NCBI GenBank assembly: GCA_905147135.1
Contig: LR990061.1
Span: 9,338,026-9,402,025 of the forward strand
Direction of reading: 5' to 3'
Length of the DNA: 64,000 nucleotides
Source of the DNA: Blastobasis lacticolella
Lineage: Eukaryota; Arthropoda; Insecta; Lepidoptera; Blastobasidae
In this document: positions 19,922 through 31,424 of the stretch, in pieces
Position numbering within the stretch: position 1 is the first letter of the stretch
Layout of the letters: the number at the start of each line of letters is the position of its first letter
The notes under the pieces: generated by a model
Told to the model about the DNA's origin: nothing
Databases searched by the model: none
The model's input: the letters and a program-made list of their open reading frames with translations, nothing else
Made by a program: the position numbers and the translations under genes

Positions 19922-20390
19922 ATAATGATGATGACCTTAATGTATACCATCATCATCATCATCCTAGCATCCTCGCGTCGTAGGCCGTTGCCTCTGGAAT
20001 CCGATTCAGCGATGTCTATCCATCGCTTCTTGGCTCGCCTCTTTCCTGATACCGGCAGGTTCAAACACCTATTTCCCACGTTCCCCTGAGGCTTACGTAA
20101 CACGTGACGATACCAGCGCAGGCGAGATTCCTCGATCTTATCTGCGATATCCCTCACGTCAAGGCTGCCACGGATATACTTGTTACGTACTCGATAGAGC
20201 CTCGTAATTCCGCACATTCACCGCAGCATTTTCATTTCGTTGGCGTTCATCAACGTGTTTCGTCAGCACTGGCCATTTCTCACAGCCATAGATCATCACA
20301 GGTTTACCTCTTATAAATATACTCTAAACTCTTGTAAATAAGCCCTTCAAGTTTGACAGGGATTGTAGATTCACAGATGAATTTAATGTA
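19922..20390 (-). pseudogene. RTE-like LINE 3' end
   Basis: The minus strand reads MCGITRLYRVRNKYIRGSLDVRDIADKIEESRLRWYRHVLRKP..VGNRCLNL..KRRAKKRWID, the C-terminal region of a LINE reverse transcriptase, ending in ATGATGATGATG. Upstream remnants (PVKLEGLIYKS; Y-CE-W) extend it with frameshifts to about 20390. It is 5'-truncated and non-functional. Confidence 0.75.
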
Positions 20391-20754
20391 TACCATATTC
20401 TTGGCAAATAAATAAATATCTTAATTCTAATTCTTCTAATTCATGACAGGCTAGGATATTAGGTACTATAGGCAAATGAATTTTTCATTAATTTAGCGTA
20501 GATGGTTTTCATCCCGAGTGAAGTCGCTATTCATTCTGCTAAGTATCCGGTATACCCAGTGGTAATTTTCTAAAAACTGTTCACAGGGATGGCGAGCCAA
20601 AAAAAAAAGATAAATTTCCCAAGAGTGACGACCGAAATATGGTTCAAAAATGGAATGTCGTCGCGCTTCTGTTTTAAACTGGTAATTTTTACGGGTTCAT
20701 TATGTGTTTTGGATGTGAAAAGTATTATATAATAAAAGAAGGTTCGAAAGGACG

Positions 20755-20960
20755 TTTCTCGCTCGTACAATTCGGATATGGAATGGGCTCCCAGCCACAG
20801 TTTTTCGTTTGGACTGTGTCATAGGATCGTTCAAGAGGTATATTAGAGGTGTCCTCAGAGGCCGTCAATGCATTTGCAACTGCCCTGGTGTTGCTGATGT
20901 CGATAGGTGGCGGTGACCACTTTCCATCAGGTGGTCCGCTTGCCTATTTGTCTTGTAATT
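20755..20960 (+). mobile_element. LINE 3' end, family B
   Basis: It is the same block as 4236-4452 in opposite orientation (GGAATGGGCTCCCAGCCACA, TTGGACTGTGTCATAGGATC, CCATCAGGTGGTCCGCTTGC). Confidence 0.65.
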
Positions 20961-20964
20961 TAGT

Positions 20965-21275
20965 ATATTATAGTGTTAGGTAATGCCTACCACTACCCCT
21001 AACTATTAATATTGTACGCTGGCAACCAATCGTATCGTTTATTTTACAATGCCAGTACCTTGAATTACCTTGAGACGGCAAATTCTTCGCAACTTTGTAA
21101 AGAAGATATCTTACAAAGTAATAAGGGCGACCATTTCGGCGTCGCGAATGGACAAGCATTGTTTTTGTTTGCTTTATTCACCCTCCTGCGTATCTATGAA
21201 TGGCAGGAAGTAAGATATCTCCGTGAATTTTAGTAGCTATACCTGCTTTAAATAAGTCCATCTTTGTTTCTCGAC
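20965..21275. other. No recognisable feature
   Basis: Two overlapping 60-73-codon frames on opposite strands (20968-21159, 21012-21233) show no family resemblance. Confidence 0.4.
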
Positions 21276-21277
21276 AA

Positions 21278-21402
21278 GGAGCGTTGGTACCCGAGTGGTT
21301 AAGGTATCCGGCTCGTAAGCGAGAGATACCGGGTTCGAATCCCACTGCGGCCATGTACCAATGACTCTTTTCTGAATTAAGTACACTAGTTGAATGCTAA
21401 CC
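21278..21402 (+). mobile_element. SINE S1, 3'-truncated
   Basis: The tRNA-like head is well preserved (GGTACCCGAGTGGTTAAGG; GGTTCGAATCCCACTGC), but the copy stops after GTTGAATGCTAACCGA. The acceptor stem does not pair, so it is not a tRNA gene. Confidence 0.75.
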
Positions 21403-21716
21403 GACGCGCGACGCTAAATAGCCCTGAAGAAAATATAACTTTGCCTTATCGCCTCGAATTTCGGTAGAAACCGCGAGAAATCGCGCAGCCCTTTACAAAT
21501 ACTCATAAACACCATAATATTATGATTCCATTCGGAATATAAGCGTAAAATACAACATTACCCCACAAGAAATCTAGACCGAACGCCATAACGTCCTAAT
21601 TTGACGACCTCATCTAAAGACACGCACGTATCAAAATACAGCGATCCAACCTAAAGGGGAGATTGGGCCAAACGGAGTTATTGTTTATGGCCGCCCGTTA
21701 TCGCAGTTTGTAGCTT

Positions 21717-21918
21717 AAGGCCTTGCCACATACAAAGCTCGGCGCGAGCGCGGCGTGAGCGCGGTGCGATATTTGCTAGGCAACCACCGCGCGGCGCGAT
21801 AGTTGCTAGGCAATCATCGCGCGGCGCGTTATTTGCTAGGCAACCATCGCGCGGCGCGATGGTTGCCTAGCAAATATCGCACCGCGCTCGCGCCGAGCTT
21901 TGTATGTGGCAAGGCCTT
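21717..21918. mobile_element. CpG-rich foldback element with internal 30-bp repeats
   Basis: The ends AAGGCCTTGCCACATAC..CGGCGCGAGCGCGG are inverted copies over about 63 bases, the left arm carrying an extra 11 bases (CGTGAGCGCGG). Between them lie near-30-bp units of the form GCGATATTTGCTAGGCAAC plus CACCGCGCG, repeated three to four times, the last inverted. Flanks TTAA (21715) and TTTA (21917) could be a decayed piggyBac-type duplication. The superfamily is undetermined. Confidence 0.8.
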
Positions 21919-22076
21919 TATTGCCGACTATAAAAACTAACGACGTACGTATCTCTTAATTTTATTTCGTCGCCGAAACACCTAGCCTAAGACTGTCGGT
22001 GTCACTTTCAATAGCATAATTATTTTCACAGCTCGTCAGTGTACAAGAGATTATTGGATTAGAGGTGTTATCGTTT

Positions 22077-22295
22077 TTTTGCCGTGTGGTGTCCGGTAGA
22101 GTAGAATGGCACCAAGCCCTTACACTCGTGGGTGGCGTACAAGGCGACTAATGTTTTCGAGGCATAAGATCTAGAGACTCCGTAGGCTTGAAAATGGGCA
22201 GCAGCGTTTTCCATTGTTATGTGATCTCGAACCCGCCTGCCAAGCGTGGAGATTATGACAATAACCTCCCTATGGCTATAAGGCTGTGATGTGAT
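22077..22295 (+). repeat. Family D repeat
   Basis: It starts GCCGTGTGGTGTCCGGTAGA and runs to CTGTGATGTGATGTG, with a deletion of the TATATTTACAACACTG part. Confidence 0.65.
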
Positions 22296-22306
22296 GTGTG
22301 AAAGTT

Positions 22307-22445
22307 TTTTTATGCCATTAAGGTGACGAGGTGATGGCAAGCAGTCACCGCAGAATATGAACGTTTGCAATACCATGGGCATCACCCACGAGTTGCCGAC
22401 CCGTACCTAATAACCTTATCACCCCTTTCTTGAAGAACTCCATGT
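22307..22445 (-). mobile_element. LINE 3' end, family A
   Basis: It shares CAAGCAGTCACCGCAG, GGGCATCACCCACG and TTCTTGAAGAACTCCATGTT with the other family A copies and abuts family D directly. Confidence 0.6.
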
Positions 22446-22749
22446 TCACAGTCTAGTTTACAGTTAAATGTTAATTTTTGGTAATCCATACGACCTTGGT
22501 ACGACCGGGCAACAATTCCCCGTGGAGACCCCAAATAGCAAAACGTAGTATTCCACTCTTATAATGATTCCAAGTCGTAACGTACTTAACGTGTAAGGCA
22601 CTTAAAGGCTGAAATATAACGTCTTTCTCTGAAGCAACTGATGACGTTGCATAAATTCCATCAGAAATACGATACTGGAACTTGTAATTCGTGAATACAT
22701 ACTGAAGTTTAATGAACCTATAGATAGACGTACTTATTTTACATCTGTA

Positions 22750-25085
22750 CAAAATTAGACGTTATTAAGCTCGACTTTACGTTAATAAGTCTACTCCGTA
22801 AAGTCCCTGAAGCGGTATAAATACTAGTACTGCATCGCCCACGCGGCTATGTGCAGTTCATTTAAGTTTTATCCGGTGTAATACTCAGGGACTGAAAGCG
22901 TGGGTGGTTAGGTCAGTAAGCACTGAGCTTTGACGTCATGCACAACCATACAGTGGAGCATATTGCTAAGTAAACATTGTGCAACTTTTATAGCAATTGG
23001 AACAGCAAAAAAGGGATTAAATGTTGAAATGGCAAGGTTGTAGGGTCTTAGTTATAGTAGCCTGTAACCTTCATTGTAGGATATTCTCCTCTATGTATAA
23101 AAGTATGCTATAATCTTCAGGCTTAGCTTAGGAGATTTGAGATTGCCGTGTTCAAAATATTCAATAGAAACAGATATTGGTCAAGGTCTTCCGCTGGGAC
23201 CTTGAGATTGGTTTAATAGTATTGGCATCCAAATGGCAGCACGTGACGGTATATTATTATTAAATAGAAATTACCTATGTGTAAAGCGATCAAAATATTT
23301 GTTTCATTTGGTATATTTTTTGGTTGATTATCGATAACTACCAATTTTGTTATTCAAAGCGGTCACGCCATTACCACTAAAGGAGGCGGCTAGAGACATA
23401 CTCATACGGATACATCCACGTTTTGCCCATTTAACTACCAATCCTTCAAACGTGATTAGGGGCAAGTCTAACGCCGAATTTTTATGGCTCATTCATTTAT
23501 AGAAGCCTCTAAAAGTGTTCGTATGGGTTAATTTCTATAGGGTGCGTCGTATATAAAATCGATTATCCAATTATCGTTGATATTTATCATATCACTGGAA
23601 TGAACGTAGTTGGTACTATTCATGTGTCGCTCACTGCATTATAAAAAGTAAACCTTTAAATAAATAGAAAGGGACTGTAAAATAAAAGAGTCAGACGGAA
23701 TTTAGCTCGACAAATGATGCTTATTCTGTGTCCACTCCACCCTTGTCTCCCTAAAATTATACGAATCTAGGTTCGCCATCTAAATAGTACTTGAATTAAA
23801 CTTTATTAATTAAATCTCTTGACTATCTAGTAACAAAAAGTAATTAATCATCTACTCACAACCACTTGTGAGGGTAGGTTGTTCATAGTGTAGATATTTG
23901 TCTAATAATAAACAACTGCAAGTCTGTAAGCTCTCATTTGTAACTTAACTTCTCAAGTTAAAAGTTCCGCTATCGAGTTAACTGTGCAAGAGTTTTAATT
24001 AAAACAGCGGACTGATTACGTCGCATTCCACTCACCTTGTTTTTAAGTTAATATAAATATTGCAACTGCTAAGGAATCGCGTCACTGAGGATTGCACTTT
24101 GTGAAAGGTGTTAAGGGTAAGCACTACAATAAAAGTTGTTGCTTTAGCAAGGTCTTCAAGCATAACATCGATAGCCCTTAATAGATTTGCGACTCTTCCA
24201 TATTATTGGATGGTTTTGTCATATTCTCCGCGGTTGGTACGTGGTTAGATCTCGCGGAAAAGATTGGAAAGTTGGCTCCCAATATTTTCAATCTGAAACC
24301 TTCATGGCTGAGTGGCCGTTTTTTATTTATTTTTTGCTGTGTGGATCTCACACTGCTTTGCTGTTCAATTTCTGGTCTACGGGGGTCTTAGATGGTATAA
24401 ATATAATGTAATACATATAATTAATTTAGTATCAAATCAGTGACTTCCAGTATACAGTACGGTGCACAACACAAAAATAAAAAAATATTTTCTTAAACGG
24501 AAGAGACCTTCCAGTGGAATGCGTGTGGTGTGACCACCGCCCTAGACTGCAACCTGTCTACGAACAAAGGAATTAGTGCTGGAATTACATTTAAATTGAA
24601 TTAGGGCGCGTCCACACGGGACGAGTGCCGGACGTCGGAAAGTTAATTTTCCCGCGCATTTTCTCATGGCGCTAATGTGGCCGGTTGTAATTAAAACTTA
24701 TTCTTGGTTGTCTTCGTTCGAGTCCATGAATAGTTTTGTGCCAGCACTGTTTACTAACATGCCTATCTGAAGATGGGAATTAATGAATTTATTAGGTGTT
24801 TTAGCAGTCCCGGGATAGTAAAATCTACTGGGATTATAGTCAATGCAAAATGCGCAATGAATTCACTTCCAAAGGGGAGAAAACTTTTTGACAAGAACCT
24901 GCTAATGTTATATGAAAATTAGAAAAGAGTAGTAGCTACTGTTTGGATATTTTTCTATTAATTACGTTAATTTACATGAACTTAACACAAAAATTAACGG
25001 AAAACACTGAGCATTGTAGCTAAATGGTTAGTTTTCAGGTAATTTGATATACAGTGTGAACTTATTTATGTAGGTACTTTAAATA
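22750..25085. other. Long stretch without recognised genes or repeats
   Basis: No ORF above 75 codons and no member of the window's repeat families is present. It may be intron or intergenic host DNA. The overlapping frames at 24187-24411 are unassigned. Confidence 0.4.
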
Positions 25086-25089
25086 TTGT

Positions 25090-25195
25090 AAAGATATGTT
25101 TCGGGTTTCCTACCGCGTAACTTTGTAGGAAACTCAGAACATATCTTTCAAATGTATGATAATAACCGCGAAACTTTAAAACATTATACTTTAAA
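25090..25195 (+). repeat. Family G repeat, short copy
   Basis: GATATGTTTCGGGTTTCCTACCGCG (shared part GGGTTTCCTACCGCGTA) is followed after a short loop by AGGAAACTCAGAACATATCT, the inverted arm, and then by GATAATAACCGCGAAACTTT. Related copies are at 41830 and 53160. Confidence 0.6.
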
Positions 25196-25199
25196 CGTT

Positions 25200-25740
25200 A
25201 GTAAAAAATTCTCTGCATTTATTCTTTGCACGTTAAATGTGGAGGCGGCTCAACTCAAGTCCAACGCCCCAGCCGTGTGTGTGTAAATACCAACGAAAAC
25301 GTTGCATTCGTGTTCTACGTTAGAATATAAACTCCAACACAATTCAAATGCAATTTAGCCGTACAAAGGTTAACATGAACAATTTTGATGAAACACTATT
25401 TTCCGCGGTTGTTTTGCCTCACTTTCCCCTTAATAATTAAATACTTTACGCCATGCGGGCCGCTATTGCATCCTTCGTTTTAAAATTTGCATCCAACGCT
25501 GAGAATGTCGTTCAAAACAAGCAATTTATTTCTTTTTTCTCGAATTAACACCAGCTGATTCAACCTGACTCAGTTAGAACTTAATTCAGTTACTATTTAA
25601 AAGTTATTTTCTGAGTTGAGTGCTTAGAATGCAACAACTAAGGTAATAACGGTTCCTGGGAATAGATAGAATGAATTGTTATTCTGATGTAAACAGCTTC
25701 AATTTAAGTATTTTTAAATATATCAGTTCACCTGTATTTT
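25200..25740. other. No recognisable feature
   Basis: AT-rich sequence without supported ORF or repeat. Confidence 0.4.
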
Positions 25741-25744
25741 CTGT

Positions 25745-25835
25745 TGTCTTTCCAATACCGTTATCTCCATCCCGCCTTCCAAGCGTGGAGATAATGCAAA
25801 ACCTGCTAGAAGTGTAGGGTTAAGTCCAGCAGACA
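25745..25835 (+). repeat. Family D repeat fragment
   Basis: The part around ATCTCCATCCCGCCTTCCAA to GCGTGGAGATAATG matches the middle of family D. Confidence 0.5.
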
Positions 25836-25849
25836 ATTATTTGGTGCAA

Positions 25850-26600
25850 TGTAATCTATTCTAAATAACTTAAAAATACTATATTTATATGCCACATTTT
25901 GATATCTTTCTTAAAGTAGCGACCTAATGGTCTACCTACCCCTTCGCTTTTACAAAGACAAGAGTATGGTAAAAGAAACATTATCGAAATACAAACTATT
26001 ACCTAACTTTTTCCCAAAATATTATCCCACGTTAGCTCCCGCACGAACGCGTTACCGTACGAGCGTCGTCGAATAACTGAATCAAAATTCCTTACGCATG
26101 GCAGCCGCATTATTTATCTTGAGAAATACCGTCGCACATGAAGAAAAAAAACTCAAAAAAATGCCACACGTTTTTCCCCAGTCTACCCACTTGTTGTTTG
26201 TTGCGACAATTTGTCGCGACAAGTTAATTAATTCTGAACACCCTTTATTCAGTGACTTTTGAGTTGTTTCCACACTTTTCTTTGTTCGCTCTCCCGCTGT
26301 GTATTTCGGGTTTTATGTCGCGTGAGATCGTGAATGTGATTTAGAAACTACACTGTTATTGTTCTATGCGTCTCGGTGTTTATTTGGCTTATTATTGTTG
26401 TCAGCTAATATTCTGGGTCAGAATTTACCAGATCGTTATTGCTGAATAACCTTGGTTGGTTGCCGAAAAACCATCCAGTTTTAACGAATAGAAATCCTAC
26501 GGCTTCATCGGAATAGAAGGGTTTTTCGCCCCATGGTTCATGCAGCGGATTTATTTCCCAAAATATATTGCTTAGACAGATTTATGTTTTAAGAGACCGC
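25850..26600. other. No recognisable feature
   Basis: No supported gene or repeat. A 63-codon minus frame at 26082-26273 has no family resemblance. Confidence 0.4.
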
Positions 26601-26614
26601 CCTTATAGTTTTTG

Positions 26615-26975
26615 AAAACAGTGTTTCCTTTGGACTATGACATGGGATCGTTCAAGAGGCAAGTACATTAAAGGTCTCCTTAGTGGTAGGCAACTCATTA
26701 GTAGCGCCCCTGGTGTTGCTGAGATCCATTGGCCAGGTCCCGCGTTCGATTGTCGGCCGGGAAATGATGAATTTTAATTTTTGTTACGGGTCTGGCTGTT
26801 TTATAATAGGTATATATTTAAAAATATATAAGCAGTATATCAGTTATATAGCACCCTTAGTACAAGCTTTGCTTAGTTTGGGGTTAGATGGCTCTGTGTG
26901 AATTTATCCACGATTATTTATTATTATAGGCGACAATAACCACTTTCTACCAGGTGGTCCTCATGTCTGTTCGGC
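26615..26975 (+). mobile_element. LINE 3' end, family B, split by a SINE
   Basis: The left part (TTTGGACTATGACATGGGAT to TGCTGAGATCCATTGG) and right part (ATAGGCGACAATAACCAC to CCAGGTGGTCC) are contiguous in other family B copies. Here an S2 SINE separates them. Confidence 0.7.
26741..26928 (+). mobile_element. SINE S2 nested in a LINE end
   Basis: It begins inside the tRNA-like head (CCAGGTCCCGCGTTCGATTG) and runs to GCTCTGTGTGAATTTATCCA plus TATTTATTATTA. Being inside family B, it is the younger insertion. Confidence 0.75.
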
Positions 26976-26989
26976 TGTGAATTACTTTA

Positions 26990-27535
26990 AAAGAAAATAA
27001 TTTTTTGTCTCAGCCAGCACCAGATATTTATTGAGCCACCGATATGCTTCAGATATGTCTTTCAGAATTTAAATATGCTAGAAAGGCTAAACTGGTCCGC
27101 TCGATACTATATATAGGCCAGAGGCTCTATTTTTGAATCGCTCGCTTCAATTCGTACGCTTTGAAATTTTTACATTGGCGATACCGAGAGAGTACGGTTC
27201 AAAAATAGGCATCAACATCATGCATCAAGATATCGAACTTTTCATGCTGAAAATCTAAATTGGAGACCGTTCGAATTGAGGTGAGCTATTCAAAAAAAGT
27301 GCCCCAGGTCTGCGCGCCTATTCATATTCTCTATCTCACTGCTCTCCTACTGCGGCTCCTATCTTTTGACCTGTTAAACTGTCAACCTGCTTAATCCTCT
27401 TGACTCCGTGCAGCGGCGTGCCATGCGAATAACGATCTTATACTCACAAGCAAGTTAGAACTCTGGTGGTTCGACGGGGCTTTGGCTCCCTGTTTGTGTT
27501 ATACCGGCTGTATTAACAATAGAGAATAACTTTGA
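26990..27535. other. No recognisable gene; short inverted pair
   Basis: CTATTTTTGAA (27127) and TTCAAAAATAG (27197) are inverted 11-mers about 70 bases apart. Nothing else was recognised. Confidence 0.35.
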
Positions 27536-27546
27536 TCTGGTGTCAT

Positions 27547-27966
27547 CAGGCGCGGATCCAGGATTTGGTTGAGGGGGGGAAGTCAAAATTACAGGTCTTC
27601 TATCTTCTAATTATAGGTATTCTCTACTCAATAAGCGAGCGCCCTGAGTAAAAAGAAATCGCCCTTTTTAGTGGGGTGAACAATGTATGAGCGAGTGGAG
27701 CGAGCTCGAAATTTTTGACGTTTTGGGTCTTAAAAGCTGCGGTGATCGATGAATGAGCGACCGGAGCGAGTTTAAAATTGTTGACATTTCTTTTTTAAAA
27801 AGTTAGAGTGATTGATGAAGTCGATAAAAAAATTAAGAGCTTCGAATTTTTGGCCTTTTGGGGCCTTCATAAAACCGTAGGCGATTGTGAGTCAGATTCA
27901 AGGTTAGGGGGGGGGGGAACAATTGCACCCATTGCCCCCCCCCCCCCCCCCCTTGATCTGCGCCTG
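27547..27966. mobile_element. hAT-type non-autonomous transposon with exact 8-bp target duplication
   Basis: The ends are CAGGCGCGGATCCAGGA (left) and, inverted, CAGGCGCAGATCAAGG (right). The flanking 8-mer GGTGTCAT is identical on both sides (27539-27546 and 27967-27974), diagnostic of hAT insertion. The interior has repeated GAGCGA-GGAGCGAG motifs and a G11/C18 pair (27907-27917, 27935-27952). No transposase ORF is present. Confidence 0.9.
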
Positions 27967-28159
27967 GGTGTCATAGCCGCTTTAGTTTGAACACCACACG
28001 GTTAGACCGTCCAATCTTCTCATCACGCATCGACTGCGAGGGCGCCGTTATCCCACGACATTGAGTAGAAGAAAACCTTCGCTTTGTAGTGATAGTAGAC
28101 CCACTTCACTTTACTATTTTCTCTTCACTTTGTCTAATATGAATCTAATTTCTTTTTAG

Positions 28160-28410
28160 TGACCCCAGCTACGACTTTACGTAGCGATAACACTTACATG
28201 TACTCTTGTGTGGGTTCTATAAGTAAAAACCTTGTTGCCTCACATCCTCTTGGCAGTTTCGCTTTTCAGCCACATTTTAGTCACAAAAAAGAAAAGGTGC
28301 AGACATTTTGTAGGTCTCCTAAACGTCTACTATCACTACAAAGTGGAATTTTTCTTGTACTCGATGACGTAGGATAACCTACGGCACCCTCGCAGTCTAG
28401 CATTTCAACA
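28160..28410 (+). repeat. Unclassified repeat shared with 6230-6400 and 7460-7560
   Basis: TCTATCACTACAAAGTGGAA, TTTTTCTTGTACTCGA and GACGTAGGATAACCTA recur at 7465-7520; CATCCTCTTGGCAGTTTCGC recurs inverted at 6262-6282. The 72-codon frame is not a recognised protein. Confidence 0.55.
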
Positions 28411-28419
28411 GCCTAACTA

Positions 28420-28685
28420 CTGGACATCTCATCACAGCCCGTAACACTCCACTGCAGGAATTAGGGTCTCTCCCACGAAAGGAGGTTATTGCCATAATCT
28501 CCACGCTTGGCAGGCGGGTTAGAGATCGCAGTGTTTAAATATAACAATAGAAAATGCTGCAGCCCATTTTCCAGACTACGGGGACTCTTGATCTTTTGCC
28601 TCGAAAACATTAGTCGCCTTGTACGACACCCACGAGTGTAAGGGGTTGGTGCTATTCTACTCTGCCGGACACCACACGGCCAACT
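28420..28685 (-). repeat. Family D repeat
   Basis: Near full-length reverse copy from TCATCACAGCCCGTAACA to GCCGGACACCACACGGCC. Confidence 0.7.
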
Positions 28686-28954
28686 ACTGGACATGAACCT
28701 GCAGTCAAAACAGTCTGAATAACTTTATCCAAATAACAAATTCAAAAACTAATTGCTTAGAATGGGGCTACCAATTTCTGCTTGAACTTCAAACTTCGTC
28801 GTCCTATCAGTTAACGTTCGCATTTGGAAAGCTTATATTTGTTTAGGATTCTACGACCCTCGGTCGTGAAGGAATAATGAATATTCAGAATGATTTCGGA
28901 AAGCGATAGGATGATGTGTGCAGACTTGCCCTCAGTTTGACGATATGAGTGTTT

Positions 28955-29205
28955 CATTGGTTTATATGCTGGTCTGCCACGCAGAGGTCCCGGGTTCGAT
29001 TCCCGGCCGAGCATAAATAGAAATGATAAATTTTAATTTCTGTTACGGGTCTGGGTGTACTATGTAAAATAAGTATGTAATTAAAAACATGTATAAAAGT
29101 AGTTAATCAGTTATCCACATCTTTCTATTTAACTTTTTATCCTTAACACAAGCTTTGCTTACTTTGGGGTTAAATATTGCTGTGTGAATTTGTCCAAGCA
29201 TATTC
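28955..29205 (+). mobile_element. SINE S2
   Basis: The head GTCTGCCACGCAGAGGTCCC with box B GGGTTCGATTCCCGGCC, core and tail CAAGCTTTGCTTACTTTGGG are all present. A small replaced segment lies before the terminal block. Confidence 0.8.
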
Positions 29206-29224
29206 ATATTTCTTATATTTAGTT

Positions 29225-29350
29225 TACTGGCATGAATGTATGAATAGGTGTGCGTGTTTGTGGTCGTGGCAAAGACTGCCAGGATCCTAAATTGTAGCGC
29301 TCGATAGACCTGCCTACTCCTTTGGGATGTGGGCGTGTCAATACAATATT
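29225..29350 (+). repeat. Degraded RTE-like LINE end
   Basis: GACTGCCAGGATCCTAAATTG and GCGCTCGATAGACCTGCCTA resemble the 3' region of the LINE copy at 48970-49020. Only this short stretch is comparable. Confidence 0.35.
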
Positions 29351-29422
29351 CCAACACATGGTTGGTGGTTATAGATACTGACAAACAAGCAGCCCACCTG
29401 ATTTAAAGCTTATAACAAGTTT

Positions 29423-29625
29423 TTTTATACCACAAGTTTTTGTGGCAAAAAAGCTTACGGCCTGACTGATGGAAAGCAGTCACTGCAGCTTATGGACGAT
29501 TATAATACCAGGGGCATTACCCACGCGTTGCCGACCCCGTAAAAACCTTTTCACCCCATTATTGAGGAACTCCATGTTGTACTCTCCAGGGAAAACCTCT
29601 CCAGGTAGTTCTTTCACAACCTTAG
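29423..29625 (-). mobile_element. LINE 3' end, family A
   Basis: Long copy: TTTTTTATACCAC, TTACGGCCTGACTGATGG, GGGGCATTACCCACGCGTTG and TACTCTCCAGGGAAAACCTC in reverse sense. Confidence 0.7.
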
Positions 29626-29697
29626 TATGAGCGGGAGAAAGGATTGGTTATAATACGTACAACCCATGCGTTTATATTTTATGAGGAAATTCTTCCT

Positions 29698-29830
29698 GTT
29701 ATTTATTTATTTATTTATACTTCATGCACAAACAGTACATCGGCGGACTTAAAGCTAAAATAGCATTATCTACCAGTCTACCAGGAGAGATAACAGTTGA
29801 CAAAAGGTATGCGGTGCAGGAAGATTACTT
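29698..29830 (-). mobile_element. LINE 3' UTR fragment with (TTTA)n end
   Basis: The (TTAT)n tract, a TTCATGCACAAACAGTACAT block and TCTACCAGTCTACCAGGAG follow the layout of lepidopteran LINE 3' UTRs in reverse. Only one copy lies in this window, so this rests on general resemblance. Confidence 0.45.
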
Positions 29831-30251
29831 ACAAGTAAAGATTACACATAAGCTTATTCAACCACAATCAAATTTGATTTTGGAAGGCAAGATTCAGGCA
29901 ATGGACTAACTTTCGTTGTGGTTCGTATAACTTCATTCGTTTCATACAGTGTCGTCGTAAACGAAAGAATAAAATACAAAGTAAACATGTAAGTTGTATC
30001 AGCGACTATGTTGGAAATTAATAAAAATTTAGTGTTCCATCCATTTTGACCGGGCGATAACAAAAAGACTAAAATTTACACATACATTGTATAGAAAGCT
30101 GTAAATCCGGGATACAAATATTCCTAAGAAGAAAGAAAGATCGATAGAAACGCTGTTCTTTTATATACCAATCGAAAGTTTACAATTGTTAAATGTAAAA
30201 AGATTATCATTGGCGTCTTAGTTATTGACTTAGTTATTAATTTACAAGAGG

Positions 30252-30445
30252 TCTCCTAGCTGGGCAGAAATAGACACGATGAATTTTAATTTCTGTTACG
30301 GGTTTGGGTATTCTATGTATAATAAGTATGTATTTAAAAAGTATATAAGTAGTATATCAGTTATGTAGTACCCATAGTACAAGCTTTGCTTAGTTTGGAG
30401 CTAGATGGCTCTGTGTCAATTTGTCCACTATTATTTATTTATTAA
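30252..30445 (+). mobile_element. SINE S2, 5'-truncated
   Basis: It begins at the end of the head (CTGGGCAGAAATAG) and has the core (TTTAATTTCTGTTACGGG) and terminal block GCTTTGCTTAGTTTGGAGC, followed by TATTTATTTATTAATTAA. Confidence 0.7.
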
Positions 30446-30884
30446 TTAATTTATTGTCATACATGCTGCTTGTTTTCCAAAAAAGTTTTATAAAAAGATT
30501 TAATAAGAATTTAAAAACATCCTATAGGTACTTACACGTACCATCATTACAATGTTTCAGAAAATATAAGTAATTTCACAACACACCATCCCGGGGCAAC
30601 ATATTACTGCTAAGCAAACATCTCAGTCTAAGCGAAACAAATGTTCTTTGTCTAAGACATTATCACCGTACGCGCCTTCCAAAATCAAAGTTGTACGTAA
30701 TGAAAATACCTTACCAGTCGCGTTGCTGGACAAAATTAAAAATACAGTCACGGGAATGAATTCCTTACGTCTTTACATATCTAACTGCCGGCTACGTAGT
30801 GGAATGACGGCAGGAGTTCATTACCTCGTCTAAAGTGACAGAAATGCGCTAATATTTATAAATAATACCTTTTATCATACTTAT

Positions 30885-31008
30885 AAACCTTCCTCTTGAA
30901 TCACTCTATCTAGATAACCGCATTAAAACCGTTGCGTTAAGATCTAAGCATACCTACATATATAGGTACAGACTGGGAAGCGACTTTGTTTTATGCTATG
31001 TAGGTTGG
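30885..31008 (-). mobile_element. Helitron fragment
   Basis: It shares CTTGAATCACTCTATCTAG, ACCGCATTAAAACCGTTGCG and GGGAAGCGACTTTGTTTTAT (reverse sense) with 7749-7951 and 42418-42616. The 3' CTAG end is not seen. Confidence 0.5.
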
Positions 31009-31009
31009 T

Positions 31010-31420
31010 TTTCCCCCTAACCGATATTCAGTTCGATAGAGCTTTTCTTAACCAACTTCCGGAATTGTCGGACACAATTTGCTCTCTCAAGGACTTGTTC
31101 GACAGCTCTTCTAAGGTGTGACACAGGTAGCTTCAGGTGCCTTGAGTGTGTTTGCAGAAAATAACTCAAGAGCTAAAGACGGTGTCATTTTAGTTTTAGG
31201 TTAAGCTCTCATTCTCTGCAATCTTCTTCTAAGTCGCTACACTCTTAACAGAGTGGTCGTGGTCGTCGGTTAAGGATTGGCAGCACGCTGCACTATCCGT
31301 CACCACTCTTCTCTGCTGATTTCCTAGTACAACTAACGGCATCCTTCACTTGGTCGGTTCAGAAATCGTCGGTGATCTTCCGCGTGATATTGCGCCTTCC
31401 ACCTTTCAATGCAATGCAAG
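31010..31420. other. No recognisable feature
   Basis: No supported ORF or repeat of this window. Confidence 0.35.
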
Positions 31421-31424
31421 AGAC

